A DNA stretch of 64,000 nt from Adiantum capillus-veneris. Taxonomy: Eukaryota > Streptophyta > Polypodiopsida > Polypodiales > Pteridaceae. The stretch spans positions 84,758,278 to 84,822,277 of the forward strand of contig CM043967.1 in assembly GCA_014529385.2 (NCBI GenBank), given 5' to 3'. A model generated the notes under the pieces. The model made no database searches. It was not told the DNA's origin and saw nothing but the letters and a program-made list of their open reading frames with translations. The position numbers and the translations under genes are program-made. Below are positions 23,408-36,260 of the stretch, in pieces (within the stretch, counting starts at the first letter, position 1; each line of letters begins with the position of its first letter).

Positions 23408-25200
23408 TTGGAAACTGACGATGAATCATACGATAATAAGTTTGATGCACCTTCCCACTACAAAAGGTATACTATTCAAGATAGAAAAATTGTAGTGCAG
23501 AAACCCAAACGAGACCCAAAAGAGCCTGGAGCCTCATATGATGGGCCTGAGAAAGCCAAATGTGTAAACTTAAAACCAGACGCGGAACCTAAAGTGGTAT
23601 ACAGTGCCACTGACCTCATGAATGAAGAAGAGCAACTATTGATAGCAACACTTAGACGATATAAAGATGTGTTTTCTTGGTCATACAAAGACCTAAAGGA
23701 AATAGATCTAGATATCTGTCAACACACGATACCCCTTAAAAGTGATGCCATATCGCGCAGACAACGTACTTACACGTACAGTGAGACTTTTGCCAAAAAA
23801 AAAGGAGGAGATAGACAAACTAAAGGATGCAGAGTTATATGAGATTGAACATACCGATTGGGTATCCTCAATTGTGGTAGTACCCAAAAAGAATGGGAAA
23901 TTATGGGTCTGTGTGAATCGTAAACAGGTAAATGCTGCCACCATCAGCGAAAACTATCCAGTACCAATAACATACCATGTTATTGAGACAGTTGCACAGA
24001 AGGAGGCCTATAGTTTTTTAGATGGGTTCTCAGGCTACAGTGAGTTGACCATAAAACCTGAAGATCAATAAAGTCGGGCAATTCGCATACAGGCTATTGC
24101 CTTTTGGCCTGATCAATGCCCCTGCCACTTTTCAAAGAGTAATGAGTCATGCATTCAAGGAATATCTCATGCATTTTTTAGATGTATATATGGATGATCT
24201 TTATGTGCATTTTCAGTTGAGAAATGAGCACATACCACACCTAGAGAAAGTCTTTGAAAAGTGAAAAAATTATTGTATTTGCTTAAACCCTGAGAAATGT
24301 GTCTTCATGGTAAGATAAGGTAAAATCTTGGGCCACATAGTGTCCAAAAACAGGATTTCCACTGATCAAGATAAGATACAATAATTGCTGCGCTACCGAG
24401 ACCAGCGAAAATAAAGAAAGTGCAGGAATTTATGGGTCATTGTGGGTATTGTAAGCGCTTCATATACATGTATGATGTAATAGATAAGCCTCTATATGCC
24501 CTCATTGCTAAGTTTGAGTGGACGAAAGATTGTGAGAAGGCTTTTCACAAATGAAGCAGGGATTAATTTTTGCTCCAATTTTGCAAGCCTATGATTGGAA
24601 CAAGATCTTCCATGTTCATGTAGATGCATAAAAGTATTCCATAGGGTAGCATATTAGCCCCCAGCCAGGAGAGAAGAAAATGGATTTTCCCATTTTCTAC
24701 TCTAGTAGGCAGCTAAACAACATAGAGAAAAATTATACCACTACGGAGAGAAGAAGGTCTAGGAATTATATATGCTGTCAAAAATTTAGACATTACCTTC
24801 TTGATAATAAATTTGTTTTCTTCGTAGATCACCAAGCACTGTTGTATCTGGTAAACAAACCTTGCAACATTGGAAGGGATTTTCGCTGGTTTATCATATT
24901 GCTTGAGTTTAATTTCACAGTAGTTGTAAAAAAGGGGACTATGCACAAGCGAGCAGATCATCTTTTGAGAATGCTCCATGGGGAAGCACCTGAAGTTGTT
25001 GATGATGATCTTCCATATTTGTACTTGTTTAACATTGAAATGGTTCCAAGGAGGAGTGAAGAAGTCATCCCTCTACTCACACTAGGATCATTACAAGTAG
25101 CAAGACAACCATCAATCATACATCAAACACAAAATCTCCAGCTTTTAGCTGGACGACTTTACAAGAAAGGTAAGGACGAGATTTTGAGAATATGTGTATA
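23408..25200 (+). pseudogene. Gypsy-1 reverse transcriptase and RNase H, degenerate
   Basis: The upstream linker (KYKDVFSWSYKDLKEIDLDI-like) leads into RT: ELYEIEHTDWVSSIVVVPKK, then NGKLWVCVNRKQVNAAT and KEAYSFLDGFSGYSEL. The catalytic YMDD is intact at 24187-24198. A frameshift lies in the A-run near 23797-23806, a TAA at 24069-24071, and more breaks follow. After the thumb (KKVQEFMGHCGYCKRFI) RNase H reads MDFPIFYSSRQL, FFVDHQALLYLVNKPCNI and GTMHKRADHLLRM. Gypsy order RT-RNase H-IN is kept. It is the continuation of gag-protease left of 14190. Confidence 0.88.
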
Positions 25201-25458
25201 GCCGGATGAGAACGAATCACGGGGTTTCACAATGGAAAAACACAAACATACCAAAGACTAAAGAGACTCGGGGTCTACTGGCAAAACATGGAAAACAATG
25301 TCCATAAATATGTAAAATCATGTGAAACTTATAAAAAGAAACCGCCATTCGAACATGCCACCCTATTTTGAGTAATACAAGCATCCAAATGGAGTACTTA
25401 CATAATCGATTACTTAAAAACCAAGACCTTTTTAGAGGGATGGGCCGGTAAGGCACGG

Positions 25459-26874
25459 ATGAGAATTTTAGAGGAAGAAGCAAGTCACTATTTGTTGTTT
25501 GCAACCCAACTGTACAGGCGGGGAAAGGACAATCAATTACGATTGTGTGCTACTGAAAGCGAATATTTCCCTATCCTAAAACAAGCACACTCGGGCCTGC
25601 AAGAGGGACATTTTTCTCCTAATAAAATTACAAAGCTAGTACTTCATGTAGGAATATGGTGGCCAACATCGTTCAGAGATGCGGAGGCATATGTCAAAAG
25701 GTGTGATGAATGTCAATGCACAAAAGCACCTCTACAGAGAGATGAAATTCCATTATAGTTGATGATGGGAGTACGAGCCTTTGCTAAGTGGGGCATAGAT
25801 TTTATAGGCCCTATCATACCTCTTGCATACAAGATGCACACACAATACATCATAGTAGCCACAAATTATTTGACCAAATGGATGGAAGAAAAATCAACAC
25901 AGAAAAATAATGCACACATAATACATCATAGTAGACACAAATTATTTGACCAAATGGATGGAAGAAAAATCAACACAGAAAAAGAATGCACGGACTACTG
26001 CTCAATTCCTTTTCGAACATATCTTTACCAGATACGGTCTACCCATTGAAATTGTGAGTGGTAGAGGAACACAGTTTGTAAACAATGTCATTGAAAGCTT
26101 ACTTGATGAATTCATGGTGATTCATCGCAAATCAGCTCCCTATCACTCCCAAGCTAATGGACAAGCAAAAGAGTACCAATAAAATCTTATGCATAGTGCT
26201 CACCAAAAAAGTGAATGACGATTGGGACCAGAAGCTACACTCAACATTATGGGCTTACAGGGTCGCATTTAAACTTCCATAGAAACAACTCTTTTTAACC
26301 TTGTATTCAGGATTAATGCAATTCTACCCATGGAATTCTTGATTATACGCTTCGAGTCGTAACACAGTTAGGATGGATGGGACACAAATTTTCTGAAAGA
26401 CTAGACATCTTAGAGCAATTAGATGAAACCATAATAAGAGCGGTAGCATGAATATATGCTCCTAAACAACAAATGAAAGCTTTCTATGATCAACATGTGA
26501 TTGGTAAGGAGTTTCAAAAAAGGGATTACGCTTTGGTGTATACCTTAAAACAACACTACAAAAAACTCAAAAGGCAAGGGATGGGGCCTTTTGTAATACA
26601 TGATATATCGCAAAGTGGCATCATTAAGCTTGCAACATTGGCAGGGGAAGAGATGCCTAATTGGATAAGTGGCTACAGGTTAAATAAATATCTTCTCTCA
26701 CTGACACCAGGAGAGATCCAAACAATTCATGCAGTAGACCAATGGAGAAGTCGAGCCCATGATATTCAGGAGCAGGCTAAGAAAGAGGCCAATATCAAAA
26801 TATTAAAGTGGAAGGAGCTAGAAAACCTTCAGAGAATTTCCAACAGAACAATTGCATCGATTCCCCTCCAATAG
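25459..26874 (+). pseudogene. Gypsy-1 integrase, degenerate
   Basis: The zinc domain reads AHSGLQEGHFSPNKITKLVL, then GIWWPTSFRDAEAYVKRCDE and CQCTKAP (HHCC pattern). The core begins FAKWGIDFIGPI. The second catalytic Asp block reads VSGRGTQFVNN, with Gly where SDRGTQF is usual. HSQANGQAKEYQ follows, then a stop at 26180. A 76-bp tandem duplication shifts the frame inside the core. The C-terminal domain (26473-26874) reads KEFQKRDYALVYTLK, GMGPFVIHDISQSGIIKLAT and ISGYRLNKY, with no chromodomain, consistent with the Athila/Tat group. Confidence 0.88.
25838..25989 (+). repeat. 76-bp tandem duplication inside integrase core
   Basis: Two nearly identical copies side by side. The shared phrase TACATCATAGTAG starts at 25846 and again at 25922. 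Because 76 is not a multiple of 3 the same protein segment (NYLTKWMEEKSTQK) is read in two frames. Confidence 0.92.
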
Positions 26875-26883
26875 CATCCATAC

Positions 26884-27223
26884 AATAGAGCCTACATGGT
26901 TAGGCGGCATATATCTACAAATTTTGCTGCAACTTGATGATGGTATCATCAAGCGGGCATTAGTGGACACTGGGGCATGAGCAAATGTTATTAACTACTC
27001 CACCTTTATGAAATTGACAAGGGAACCTCTATCGCCAAATAATATTGGGTTCAAAGTGGCCAACAAAGGAACAATGAACATATTGGGACATGTCAATTTA
27101 CCAATAACTGTTGATGGAATAGTTTATCCTCATCAGTTTCATGTGGCTGCGGATACAAACCTTAATGAAGCAGTTATTCTGGGAGTACCATGGATGCGTA
27201 CTTATAAAGCCACACCAAATTAG
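26884..27223 (+). pseudogene. Second retropepsin-like domain downstream of integrase (gypsy-1)
   Basis: In the frame one step off the integrase frame, starting near TIEPTWLGG, the sequence reads IIKRALVDTGA, a TGA stop, then ANVINYSTFMKL. It continues FKVANKGTMNILGHVNLPIT, VYPHQFHVAADTNLN and EAVILGVPWMRTYKATPN, then TAG. The D-T-G-A active site, a beta-rich flap region and the hydrophobic ILG motif with a following Trp are the retropepsin signature. Gypsy elements normally carry protease before RT, and gypsy-1 already has a decayed one at 12.9-13.25 kb. The domain is ~110 residues, full retropepsin size. Acquisition, duplication or a fragment of another element are all possible. Confidence 0.7.
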
Positions 27224-27913
27224 CAAGATAATACCTTACAAATCATGCTAAATGACAAATCTTTTGCCACACCATTTGCACAATCAGATTACCTATGGGA
27301 ACCTCTTCAATCAACCCCTGCTCCAATACCACAATGTTCTCGAAAGGTGCTCAAGAGAATATGGGTAAAAAACTCCATTATGTAAACCCATCCAAAGAAA
27401 TTATGGATATCCAAACGACATTATACTGAAATTCAACCTACACAGCACCAACCAAACCCAATCCCAACCCAACCACCAAAAGCTACAACTTTTGTCAAGC
27501 AAACAAGTTCAATACAATCACACCATCGACAACCAAAAGAAGTCATTTGGAAATGGAAACAGAAACCCACTCTCCCACTGGATGACTCGAACTCAAAGTT
27601 TATATTAAACCAATTTCAGTGGTGACCAAAAAAGAGCCATCGATGGTGTCAAAACTTCTAGGTGCCACTGTTAAAGACCGAACGCGTCTTCTACAACTTC
27701 TTCTATTCAAACCACGCAGCTTCAAACTAACATCGTCATCAAAATCCCCTGAACGTATGGTTCATAACCCACATCTTGCATCGCACTTTGTTACCCCATG
27801 CATATTTTCCATTCGCATCCTAGTGCCACGGCTATGCATAGACACTTACTTTGTACCCATGTACTTTGACACATGTTCGTCAGGGATGACTCACTATGGG
27901 AAGGGGGGAAATA
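27224..27913 (+). other. Gypsy-1 3' region ending in a polypurine tract
   Basis: A Pro/Thr/Lys-rich broken frame (KVLKRIWVKN, then many PxP) and a 121-codon open frame at 27619-27984 without a recognised domain. The run GGGAAGGGGGGAAAT at 27899-27913 looks like a gypsy polypurine tract, but no LTR homologous to 7010-7910 follows. Confidence 0.45.
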
Positions 27914-28470
27914 GCAACAAGATACTCATCATTTTGTATATATTATTTTCTTTTATCAAATTTTTAGAGCTTTTTAGCTCTTAGCAGGCATAATCATGAG
28001 CCATATTGACACCATTCATGAGAAATAAGATGCCAGGCTAAAAACATGTATTTATGAGTGATTACAATAATTTTGGTAAAATTTTGGCCAATTAATAATA
28101 ATTATGGATAATTTTCTTTTATTTTTAAACACTAAAAAACTTAAAAGGACAAATAGTTAACAAAAATTAATAAGTTGAGCCAAGAAAGTTGGAATTGACT
28201 TTTGAGAGCAAACGCCAAATAGTCAAAGCAAGGGCTTTGAACATGGCAAATATGAAAAGGTTTGGCACAGGACGGATTTGGAGTCACTTCTGAAGGATCA
28301 AAACTGCAGATTGAAGGCCATTTGTCGACCAAATATTAGAATGAAGAATGGTTTGAACCGCAGGTGATCTGAACAGGAAGATATAATCAATGGAGGTAAG
28401 TATGAATGGGGCATCCCGGGTGGGTAGGGAACATATAGTAAAATGGGAAAAGATAAGCTCATTTACATTC
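27914..28470. other. AT-rich stretch, no gene seen
   Basis: No coding frame or recognisable repeat; could be a diverged LTR or 3' non-coding part of gypsy-1. Confidence 0.4.
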
Positions 28471-28612
<142 letters not shown>

Positions 28613-30100
28613 CCAGAGAAGCTTAGAGATTCCTGTCGTGTTTCTGCTTGCTGCGACCACCACAATAGCTCTTACTCCACCAGATTTGACCAGGATGATC
28701 ATTAACCCTACAAGAACATTTGTATATGCTCCACACTGCACCAGCAATACCAAAGCAGCAAATCAGATCAAATCCAATACAAAAATTTTGCAATTTGTCA
28801 GAGCTAATGGGGGAGTTCAAAACTTTTCCAAACCAAAATCCTTTCTTCAATAGACACATAACAACTGACAGAATCACCCCATGCAAAAACAATTTCAAAA
28901 GGGGTTGGAACATGGATCCCCAAACCCTAAAACCAATAAAAATTTCACAGTGAGTTTCCCATAAGCCCAGGAGCAAACTCCACTAATTAGATTTGCAAAA
29001 CCCTTCCCAACATGGATTGCGATCCATGTACCTTGATGACAAAATCAGGGCAGAAGTTGGTCACTGGCTGGAGGAGGCAAAGGGATAACTGACCATGCAA
29101 ATTAGTCACAAAAGGAATCTTAAAATCATTAAAACCTAAATTTTTGGTACTTTCAGTCTGCAAAGGGTCATTTTTTTTAATCAAGGCTAAAATGGTTACT
29201 ATTTCCAAAAAAACACTATGGAATAGGGTTGGGATGGGAACATAAAGCTAACCCACTAACCAGAGCAGCATTTGAAACTTCCAGTGGCTTTATTCAAAAG
29301 CAGAACAAAACAAAAGGGCATGTGAAAGTGGGTAAAACCCAAGAATCAAGAAGAAGCAACACTAAAGGTCTATTTAGGGGCGGTTGAGTCGACTAGGACT
29401 TATTACCTTTAAAACCTAACTAGATCACAAAAAAATCTAACTAAAAGAAAACCTATAAAGTTGTGCAAATTGCTTGCATCAATTTCCCACTTCCGATGAA
29501 TTCAAAAACTAATGAAATTTGGCGGGGGAGTTGGGCAAAACAATGGTTTTTAGGCATAAATCATCCAGAGTCAATAAACTATCAGATATCAATCAAGGGA
29601 ATTGCTCAAAAGTGGATCCAATAAATAAATATGGTCAAGACGGGACAAACATGACCATAAACATGACCATAAACTGGAAAATTGACTAAACATGAAAAAT
29701 AAGTCCAAACTTGAAAAAAATTCACCAGTGTGCTAAGAAGACCTATAGGAACATGTGTGCAAAAGTTTTCCCCAATACCCTTCCCACGCGATCCATGTAC
29801 CTTTTCGTCCAAACAGAGACAAAATCGTGTATCATTTGGCTCAGATCATCACACAAAGCCTAGTCATGAAGTATCAATTCATTTGGAACCAAAATCCAAA
29901 CCAAAATGCCCAAATTCTCTAAGTCTGAAGAAAATTACCAAGAATTGACCTAAGTTCCTAACCAATGGTCCAAATCTCAAAATGTTTGGATCAAGGCATC
30001 ACCTTGATGAGCCCTACTTGATGGTATCATCAGATCTTCAAAATGTTTTCCAACATGAATTGTGATCCATGTACCTCATAGCTAGATTTCATATGTGACC
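28613..30100 (+). repeat. Gypsy leader-like segment with the same palindromes
   Basis: Non-coding A-rich DNA resembling 8.2-9.9 kb. Copies of the motif: ACATGGATTGCGATCCATGT at 29010-29029, a right half ACGCGATCCATGTACC at 29786-29801, and ACATGAATTGTGATCCATGT at 30053-30072 (269 bp further). A left half occurs near 28910. It may be the leader of another copy or 3' non-coding DNA of gypsy-1. Confidence 0.65.
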
Positions 30101-31120
30101 TCATACCTTTGTGACTATAGTAATCTTAGATGCACTGGTGAAATTTGATCAAATGGTATAGTTTTGACAAAGTTATGCTCATTTTTCATTTTATGGTCAA
30201 AGTTTGCATTTTTTCAACTTTTTGACAGTTTTTGGTCACTGCTTTCAACCTAAAACTAGCCGAGTCTTACCATGCACCGAGCATGTTTTTCCAAGAAAAG
30301 TCAAACCCAAGCAAGTGTTTGTACGCAAAATAGTAAATTTTATCATCAAGTGCTCTCTGGACAATGTGACATGGTAAACGTTCAAAGACAAATTTTACCA
30401 TACATTCTGACAAATTCAAAGCTTTAATTGAACAAATTCTTTCACAAAGATTGAAGATGCTGCTCCTTTCCATTTTGAATCAGTGTTTGAAAAAATATGG
30501 CAGATGTCAGGAAAGCCATAACATCCATCACACAATGGGCACATCATTGTCAAAATATGCTTTACATCTTTGGTCATGTGGAATATTCATGCTGCCACCA
30601 ATTATAAGAGGAAAATTCGATTCCAATCCATGAAGACCAAAGCCATGCCATACCCTAAAAGGTGGTACTATTCAAATCTGGAACAATAGTTTCAACAAGA
30701 GGGAAGATCACTGCAGTTACTATGCATACTAATTAGTTTGCAGCAAATTTAGTCTGTTTTGAGCTTGTGTCTGCTTAAGATAAGGTGGTATCCATCAGAA
30801 AGAACAATGCTAAGTGAGAGAAGATGCTTAGATTTCTCTTTCCCTCTCTCTCTGTCTCTGTCTCTCTCTCTCTCTCTAAAATGAGAAATAGTATCACTAT
30901 CATTGGCAAAAACTTCATTAAAAACCATGCCTTAGTGTATTTTTAAGGGCCAAAATAAAAAATTCCAGGCTACTTTTGAGGGTGGCATGGGCTACATTTG
31001 GAGGATTTTAGTGTAAAACTCGGTAAAAATAAATAAAAAAATTGTTAAGATATTCAATGTTCTTTTTTCCATTAGTTCCTACAAAAGGTTTTGGTGAACA
31101 CTTCCTCGCAGGATCCTCTC
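30101..31120. other. Unassigned intergenic stretch
   Basis: No gene recognised. A short TC-rich tract lies at about 30836-30878. Confidence 0.4.
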
Positions 31121-31121
31121 A

Positions 31122-31122
<1 letters not shown>

Positions 31123-31173
<51 letters not shown>
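31123..31173 (+). repeat. (TC)n microsatellite
   Basis: About 25 CT units preceded by a TTTCTC interruption. Confidence 0.95.
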
Positions 31174-31177
<4 letters not shown>

Positions 31178-31185
31178 GTCAAGAA

Positions 31186-31590
31186 GATAGAGGATCCTTG
31201 GAACACCAGTACTTTCAAGTCATAACCAAAACTCCTATGAACTATTTTAGTATTCAGACCTCCACTCACAATTTTTATTGGTGTGGATCTTCCAATCATT
31301 CAAATTGTCTTGCTAGAAAGTGGATGTTTACAGCATGACTCCATCAATGCTGATGACTAGCCTGTCATACGGATATGACACATCAATAGGATAGAGGATC
31401 CTTGGAACACCAGTACTTTTCAAGTCATAACCAAAACTCCTATTAACTATTTTAGTATTCAAACCTCGAATCACAACTTTAATTGGTTTGGATCTTCCAA
31501 TTATTCGAATTGTCTTGCTAGAAAGTGGATATTTACAGCATGACTCCATCAATGCTGATGACTAGCTTATCGTACGGATATGACACATAA
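31186..31590 (+). repeat. 204-bp tandem duplication
   Basis: GATAGAGGATCCTTGGAACA starts at 31186 and again at 31390. The copies extend to TACGGATATGACACA at their ends and differ at scattered bases. The - strand is fairly open in both (a segment like IIGRSKPIKVV then RGLNTKIVNRSFGYDLK), but I do not recognise the protein. Confidence 0.9.
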
Positions 31591-31784
31591 AAAAGAAGCT
31601 AATCTATAAACTACCAGATAATGGCTCGACCAAAAACCCCAGTCAACAGGCAGCATGGGCATGTTTTCCCCCCAACACAGTAGTTTAAGTCTTCCGGTGA
31701 AAACTGGCTTAGACAAAGCAGAAAGACCCATCAAACCAAAATTTTAGCATGGTTAATAATTGAGCCACTTGCAATACATTGAGA

Positions 31785-32180
31785 CAAGCCCTATAATTAT
31801 CCATTGCATGTACATCATTCCTCACAATTGCATTGGTATGATCAACAAACTTTTGGAGGCACATTTGCTTCATAGAGCCAGGTACGTCTATGGCAGTGAG
31901 TTTTCCCTACTACATAACATCTTTAACAAGCCAATCCAAGGCATTAGATGTGATAGCATATATCAAAGGAGAAAGTGGGAACCCTTGTCTTATGGATTTA
32001 TGCAATGGAATAACATCTATTAGAGTACCATTAATCGAAATTCTAGCTGATGCATTCCCAAAAAGAATGTGAAAAAGAATCTGTCCAAACCCATACCATA
32101 TAGACTTTGAAGTATGAACTCCCATTCAATTCTATCACATGCCTTATCATACACTCTATGGTCGATTGTTTGTGAGAAGA
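31785..32180 (-). pseudogene. LINE reverse transcriptase fragment
   Basis: On the - strand the DNA reads RVYDKACDRIEWEFILQSL-like, then GNASARISINGTLIDVIPL followed by SIRQGFPLSPLIYAIT and NALDWLV. This is the central palm of a plant LINE RT (the RQGxPLSP block is diagnostic) with a frameshift near 32090. Only about 130 codons remain; no poly-A tail or ORF1 is visible. Confidence 0.75.
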
Positions 32181-32566
32181 TCTTTTAGAAGAGAGGTTTT
32201 TGCAATTTTGCAGTGCACTGATCAGCATCATATCTAATAAGCAATGAATTATTATGCTCTTTGAATGTTTTACGCTGGTGCTAGTACTAAGTATACTTGT
32301 ACTCAGTTGAAATATTGGCGGCTGCAAGAATCATATCATAGTAGTGCAAGCTGCTGCTCATGCCTCCTACTTCTTCCGAATATCGGATGGTCAATTAGCT
32401 CTCGCTTCTCCTAATTGCACCTGCATGATTTACTACTTCACTTCCGCTGCAATGCTGCTACATCTCCTTGGAGCTATGTGACATTAACCAACTCTTGAGG
32501 ACACCCTATTCTGTGATGAATTGGTCATGAGAGATGTTTATGTTTGTCTGCAGGTCGTTCCGAAAT

Positions 32567-33258
32567 GCTTGCCTCCAAAGAAGGACTTGCACAGTTTGGC
32601 ATAGGAGGAGCATTGCCTTCAAAGAAGGACCTGTACAGATTTGACAAGTGGCCCATGTATGTTCGCCTTCAAAGGTAAATGAGGGTCTTGAATCAGCGGC
32701 TTAAAGTTTTACCTGCTTTGAACCAGTTTACCAAGACTCTGGATAAGAACTTGATGTCTAGCCTCTTTGACAAGATGCTTATCAAGTACAGGCCATATGA
32801 CAAATCTGCCAAGAAAGAGCACCTTTTGAGGGGAAGACGATTGAAAGCAAGAAGCCTATTGTTGTGAAGTATGGAACTAACCATGTCACATACTTGATCG
32901 AGCAGGGGAAAGCATAACTGTTGGTTATTGCACATCATGTGGATCCCATTGAGTTGGTTATTTGGCTTCCAGCTCTATGCAGGAAGATGGGTATTCCTTA
33001 CGCAATTGTGAAATGCAAAGCATGCCTCGGTCAGATTGTCCACTCAGAAACAGCCTATGTCTGTGTCTCACATCAATTAAAAACGAGGACACATTGGAGT
33101 TCAACAAAATTGTAGAAGATATTAAGGCAAACTTCAATGACCGGTTTGATGACCTTCGAAGGCAATGGGGCGGTGGCATTATGGGGTTCAAGTCACAGGC
33201 CAAGACTAAGGCAAAGGAGAAAGTTCTTGCGAAGGAGGCTACCCAAAGGATGTCCTAA
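32567..33258 (+). pseudogene. RPL7A: Processed pseudogene of 60S ribosomal protein eL8 (L7a)
   Basis: Broken frames on the + strand follow plant eL8 from FGIGGALP almost to its C-terminus: [109 protein letters not shown] and [10 protein letters not shown] before TAA. The gene normally has several introns; none is present over the ~690 bp, so it is a retrocopy. Breaks: a TAA or TGA at three sites (for example LQR-stop near 32677 and KA-stop near 32916), frameshifts near 32840 and 33050. A duplicated ~44-bp segment (GCTTGCCTCCAAAGAAGGAC at 32567 and a near copy at 32610) is at the 5' end. It is the only host-gene sequence in the window. Confidence 0.92.
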
Positions 33259-33393
33259 GGGTTGAGCTCGTTGGAGGCTGTAGTCTTCAAATTTAGTCTT
33301 ATTGAATGAGCCCTTTTTTTGACAAGATTTGCATATTTGCTGGTGAAATTTTTGTTTTTAAAACCTACAAAAAAATTCTGCCAGCAAAAAGAA

Positions 33394-34469
<1,076 letters not shown>

Positions 34470-35406
34470 AAACCTAGGTTATATGTAATCCCACCTGCAA
34501 ATTTTGAGATTTACCTCTAAATTTTAATTTTGAAAGTGAGAAAACCTACAAAATTTAGAGAAATTTAGCGTCATTTGGTGTAAAACCCTTTAGTCAGTTT
34601 ACCACTAAACTTCTCATAGATAGGCCTTTGCCAAGTTTTCTGAACAAAGTTTTTTTGAGCACTGGTCCCTACACCTACGTGAAAGAGTCCGCATCACTTT
34701 CAAAGAGATTTTTTGAAGGGTTTTGTTTATACTATATAGTTGTTGAAAATGACGACAATTGAACTTGAGGACCTTCTTGTGTCATCTATTGTGAGTTTCC
34801 TTGCCCAACTCCTTCAAAACCAAATTTGTCAATGATTAGGGACCCTGAGATTTACCTTTCCTAGCCAACACAGTTGTTTGAACGTGGCACAATGTTGTTT
34901 GTTGTAGCACAATCAACCTCCCGGTTACCCCTTGAAGGGGTTTACCTTATGGGGTGCTAAGGATCGAGGCCTGGGTCACATCATTCTGCAAGAGGACAGA
35001 TGCAATGCTAGACTACCATCCATTTGAATTGCTATGAAGCATTGATGGATGTACAACTCCCAAAGATTAGATAGACTACAAAAGAATGGAGGTCTAAGCC
35101 ACATTAGGAAAAGCATTTCAAAGGACTACAATGGAAATCATACACCATGGCTCTAAGAAGTGTATTCAGCATAGGGGCATCACACGTTGGGTGAGTAATC
35201 TGGGTCGAGGGCATGTCGGACAACTCAACAGACTAGGAAATCCGAGCAGTGTAGGAGCTTTGAGCTGTCTCATATAAACATGGAAAATTTAAGAGAAGGT
35301 TTTTACACTAAATTTCTCTAAAGTTTGTAGGTTTATTCACCTTCTACTTTGAATTTTGAAGATAAATCTCAAAATTTGTAGGTGGAATTACACTAAACCT
35401 AGGTTT
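34470..35406. mobile_element. Inverted-repeat element with ~110-bp arms (MITE or MULE-like relic)
   Basis: The left arm 34470-34587 and right arm 35298-35406 are reverse complements over about 110 bp with small indels. Both start AAACCTAGGTT at the outer end and share CAAATTTTGAGATTTA and TTTAGAGAAATTTAG further in. The ~710-bp interior is non-coding. Long arms suggest a Mutator-like or foldback element. I could not find a clean target-site duplication outside the arms, so the superfamily is open. Confidence 0.75.
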
Positions 35407-36260
35407 CTATCAACATGGGTAGTTGACAGAGAACTAGCATGTGGAAAAAGTTGTCATAAGAAAATTGTTCATAGCTTTATCAACCTTGCATACTCTTCTA
35501 TCAAAGCACTCTTTATAGTCCCCCACCATTACCACCTCCCTTGACACGTTTGTCGCCACCACCTTTGGCAACACCACTAACTCCCCCCCTGATAGAAGGC
35601 TACCTATGATGGTGTGATCCAAACTTTAATATATACCATGATGTGGATTTTCTCAAAAGAATAGCCTCATTGCAATAAAAGAATTAATTTCAAGTTTCCA
35701 CCGTTTTCTCTGGAGTAACTTAAAATGCATAGTATGTTATCGTACATCAACCTACAATAACTTGAGGTAGAGCAAGAGAGAGGAGAAGAAGAAGAAGAGA
35801 AGCTCAAGCTCCCAGACTCTCCTTATTCATGAGATTTTTTTGAGTGGCAACAACCTTACTCTTTTAGTGTAAGTCTCGTGGTCCTACATGTAGGAAGGTA
35901 GGAATAGAAGATTTATATCCATTGGACTTATGGTGCCACTACCAGAACAAGGATCAATGGTGGTAGAAATGAGCTTCCATAGTTAGAAGAAGAGGAATAT
36001 CAACATGACATTATATGGGTTACAATTCTTCTAGCCCATCAAAGGAACCATTCTACCAAACCCTTTTTCAAGGAATTTTTATATGTCAAATATTTGTGGT
36101 CGTTTTACCATTAAATTAGGTGTATTCTTGTTTTAGTTTTCTTTTGTTGTGATTGAAGTCACCTAAAAAATCATGTTTGGTTTTTGTTTTATATAGTGTA
36201 GCTTGGCCAGGCTTGCTCGTTGTTTTAGGGATTGCTCGAAAAATCTTGCTTGAGATTTGA
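35407..36260. other. Unassigned stretch
   Basis: No gene, RNA or clear repeat recognised apart from a short GA-rich tract near 35770-35800. Confidence 0.4.

Larger units (their letters stand above)
6945..27913 (+). mobile_element. Gypsy-1, Athila/Tat-like Ty3/gypsy element, nested
   Basis: Order on the + strand: LTR end (to 7910), PBS of the tRNA type used by Athila/Tat elements, a ~2.1-kb palindrome-bearing leader, gag (10023 on), protease 1, [copia-2 insertion 14191-23402], RT, RNase H, integrase, a second retropepsin-like domain (26884-27223) and a polypurine tract (27898-27913). Without the insertion the stretch is about 11.8 kb. The left LTR boundary is not resolved because copia-1 lies in or next to it. 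No 3' LTR matching 7010-7910 is visible after the PPT. Gypsy-2 (47153-60230) is a second copy. All ORFs are broken. Confidence 0.82.

Noticed and set aside
27619-27984. 121-codon ORF as an envelope-like gene
   Set aside because: No signal peptide, transmembrane pair or known domain; its reading runs through the polypurine tract into AT-rich DNA.
32679-33258. Functional ribosomal protein L7a gene
   Set aside because: Stops, frameshifts, a 5' duplication and lack of the N-terminus and introns show a processed pseudogene.
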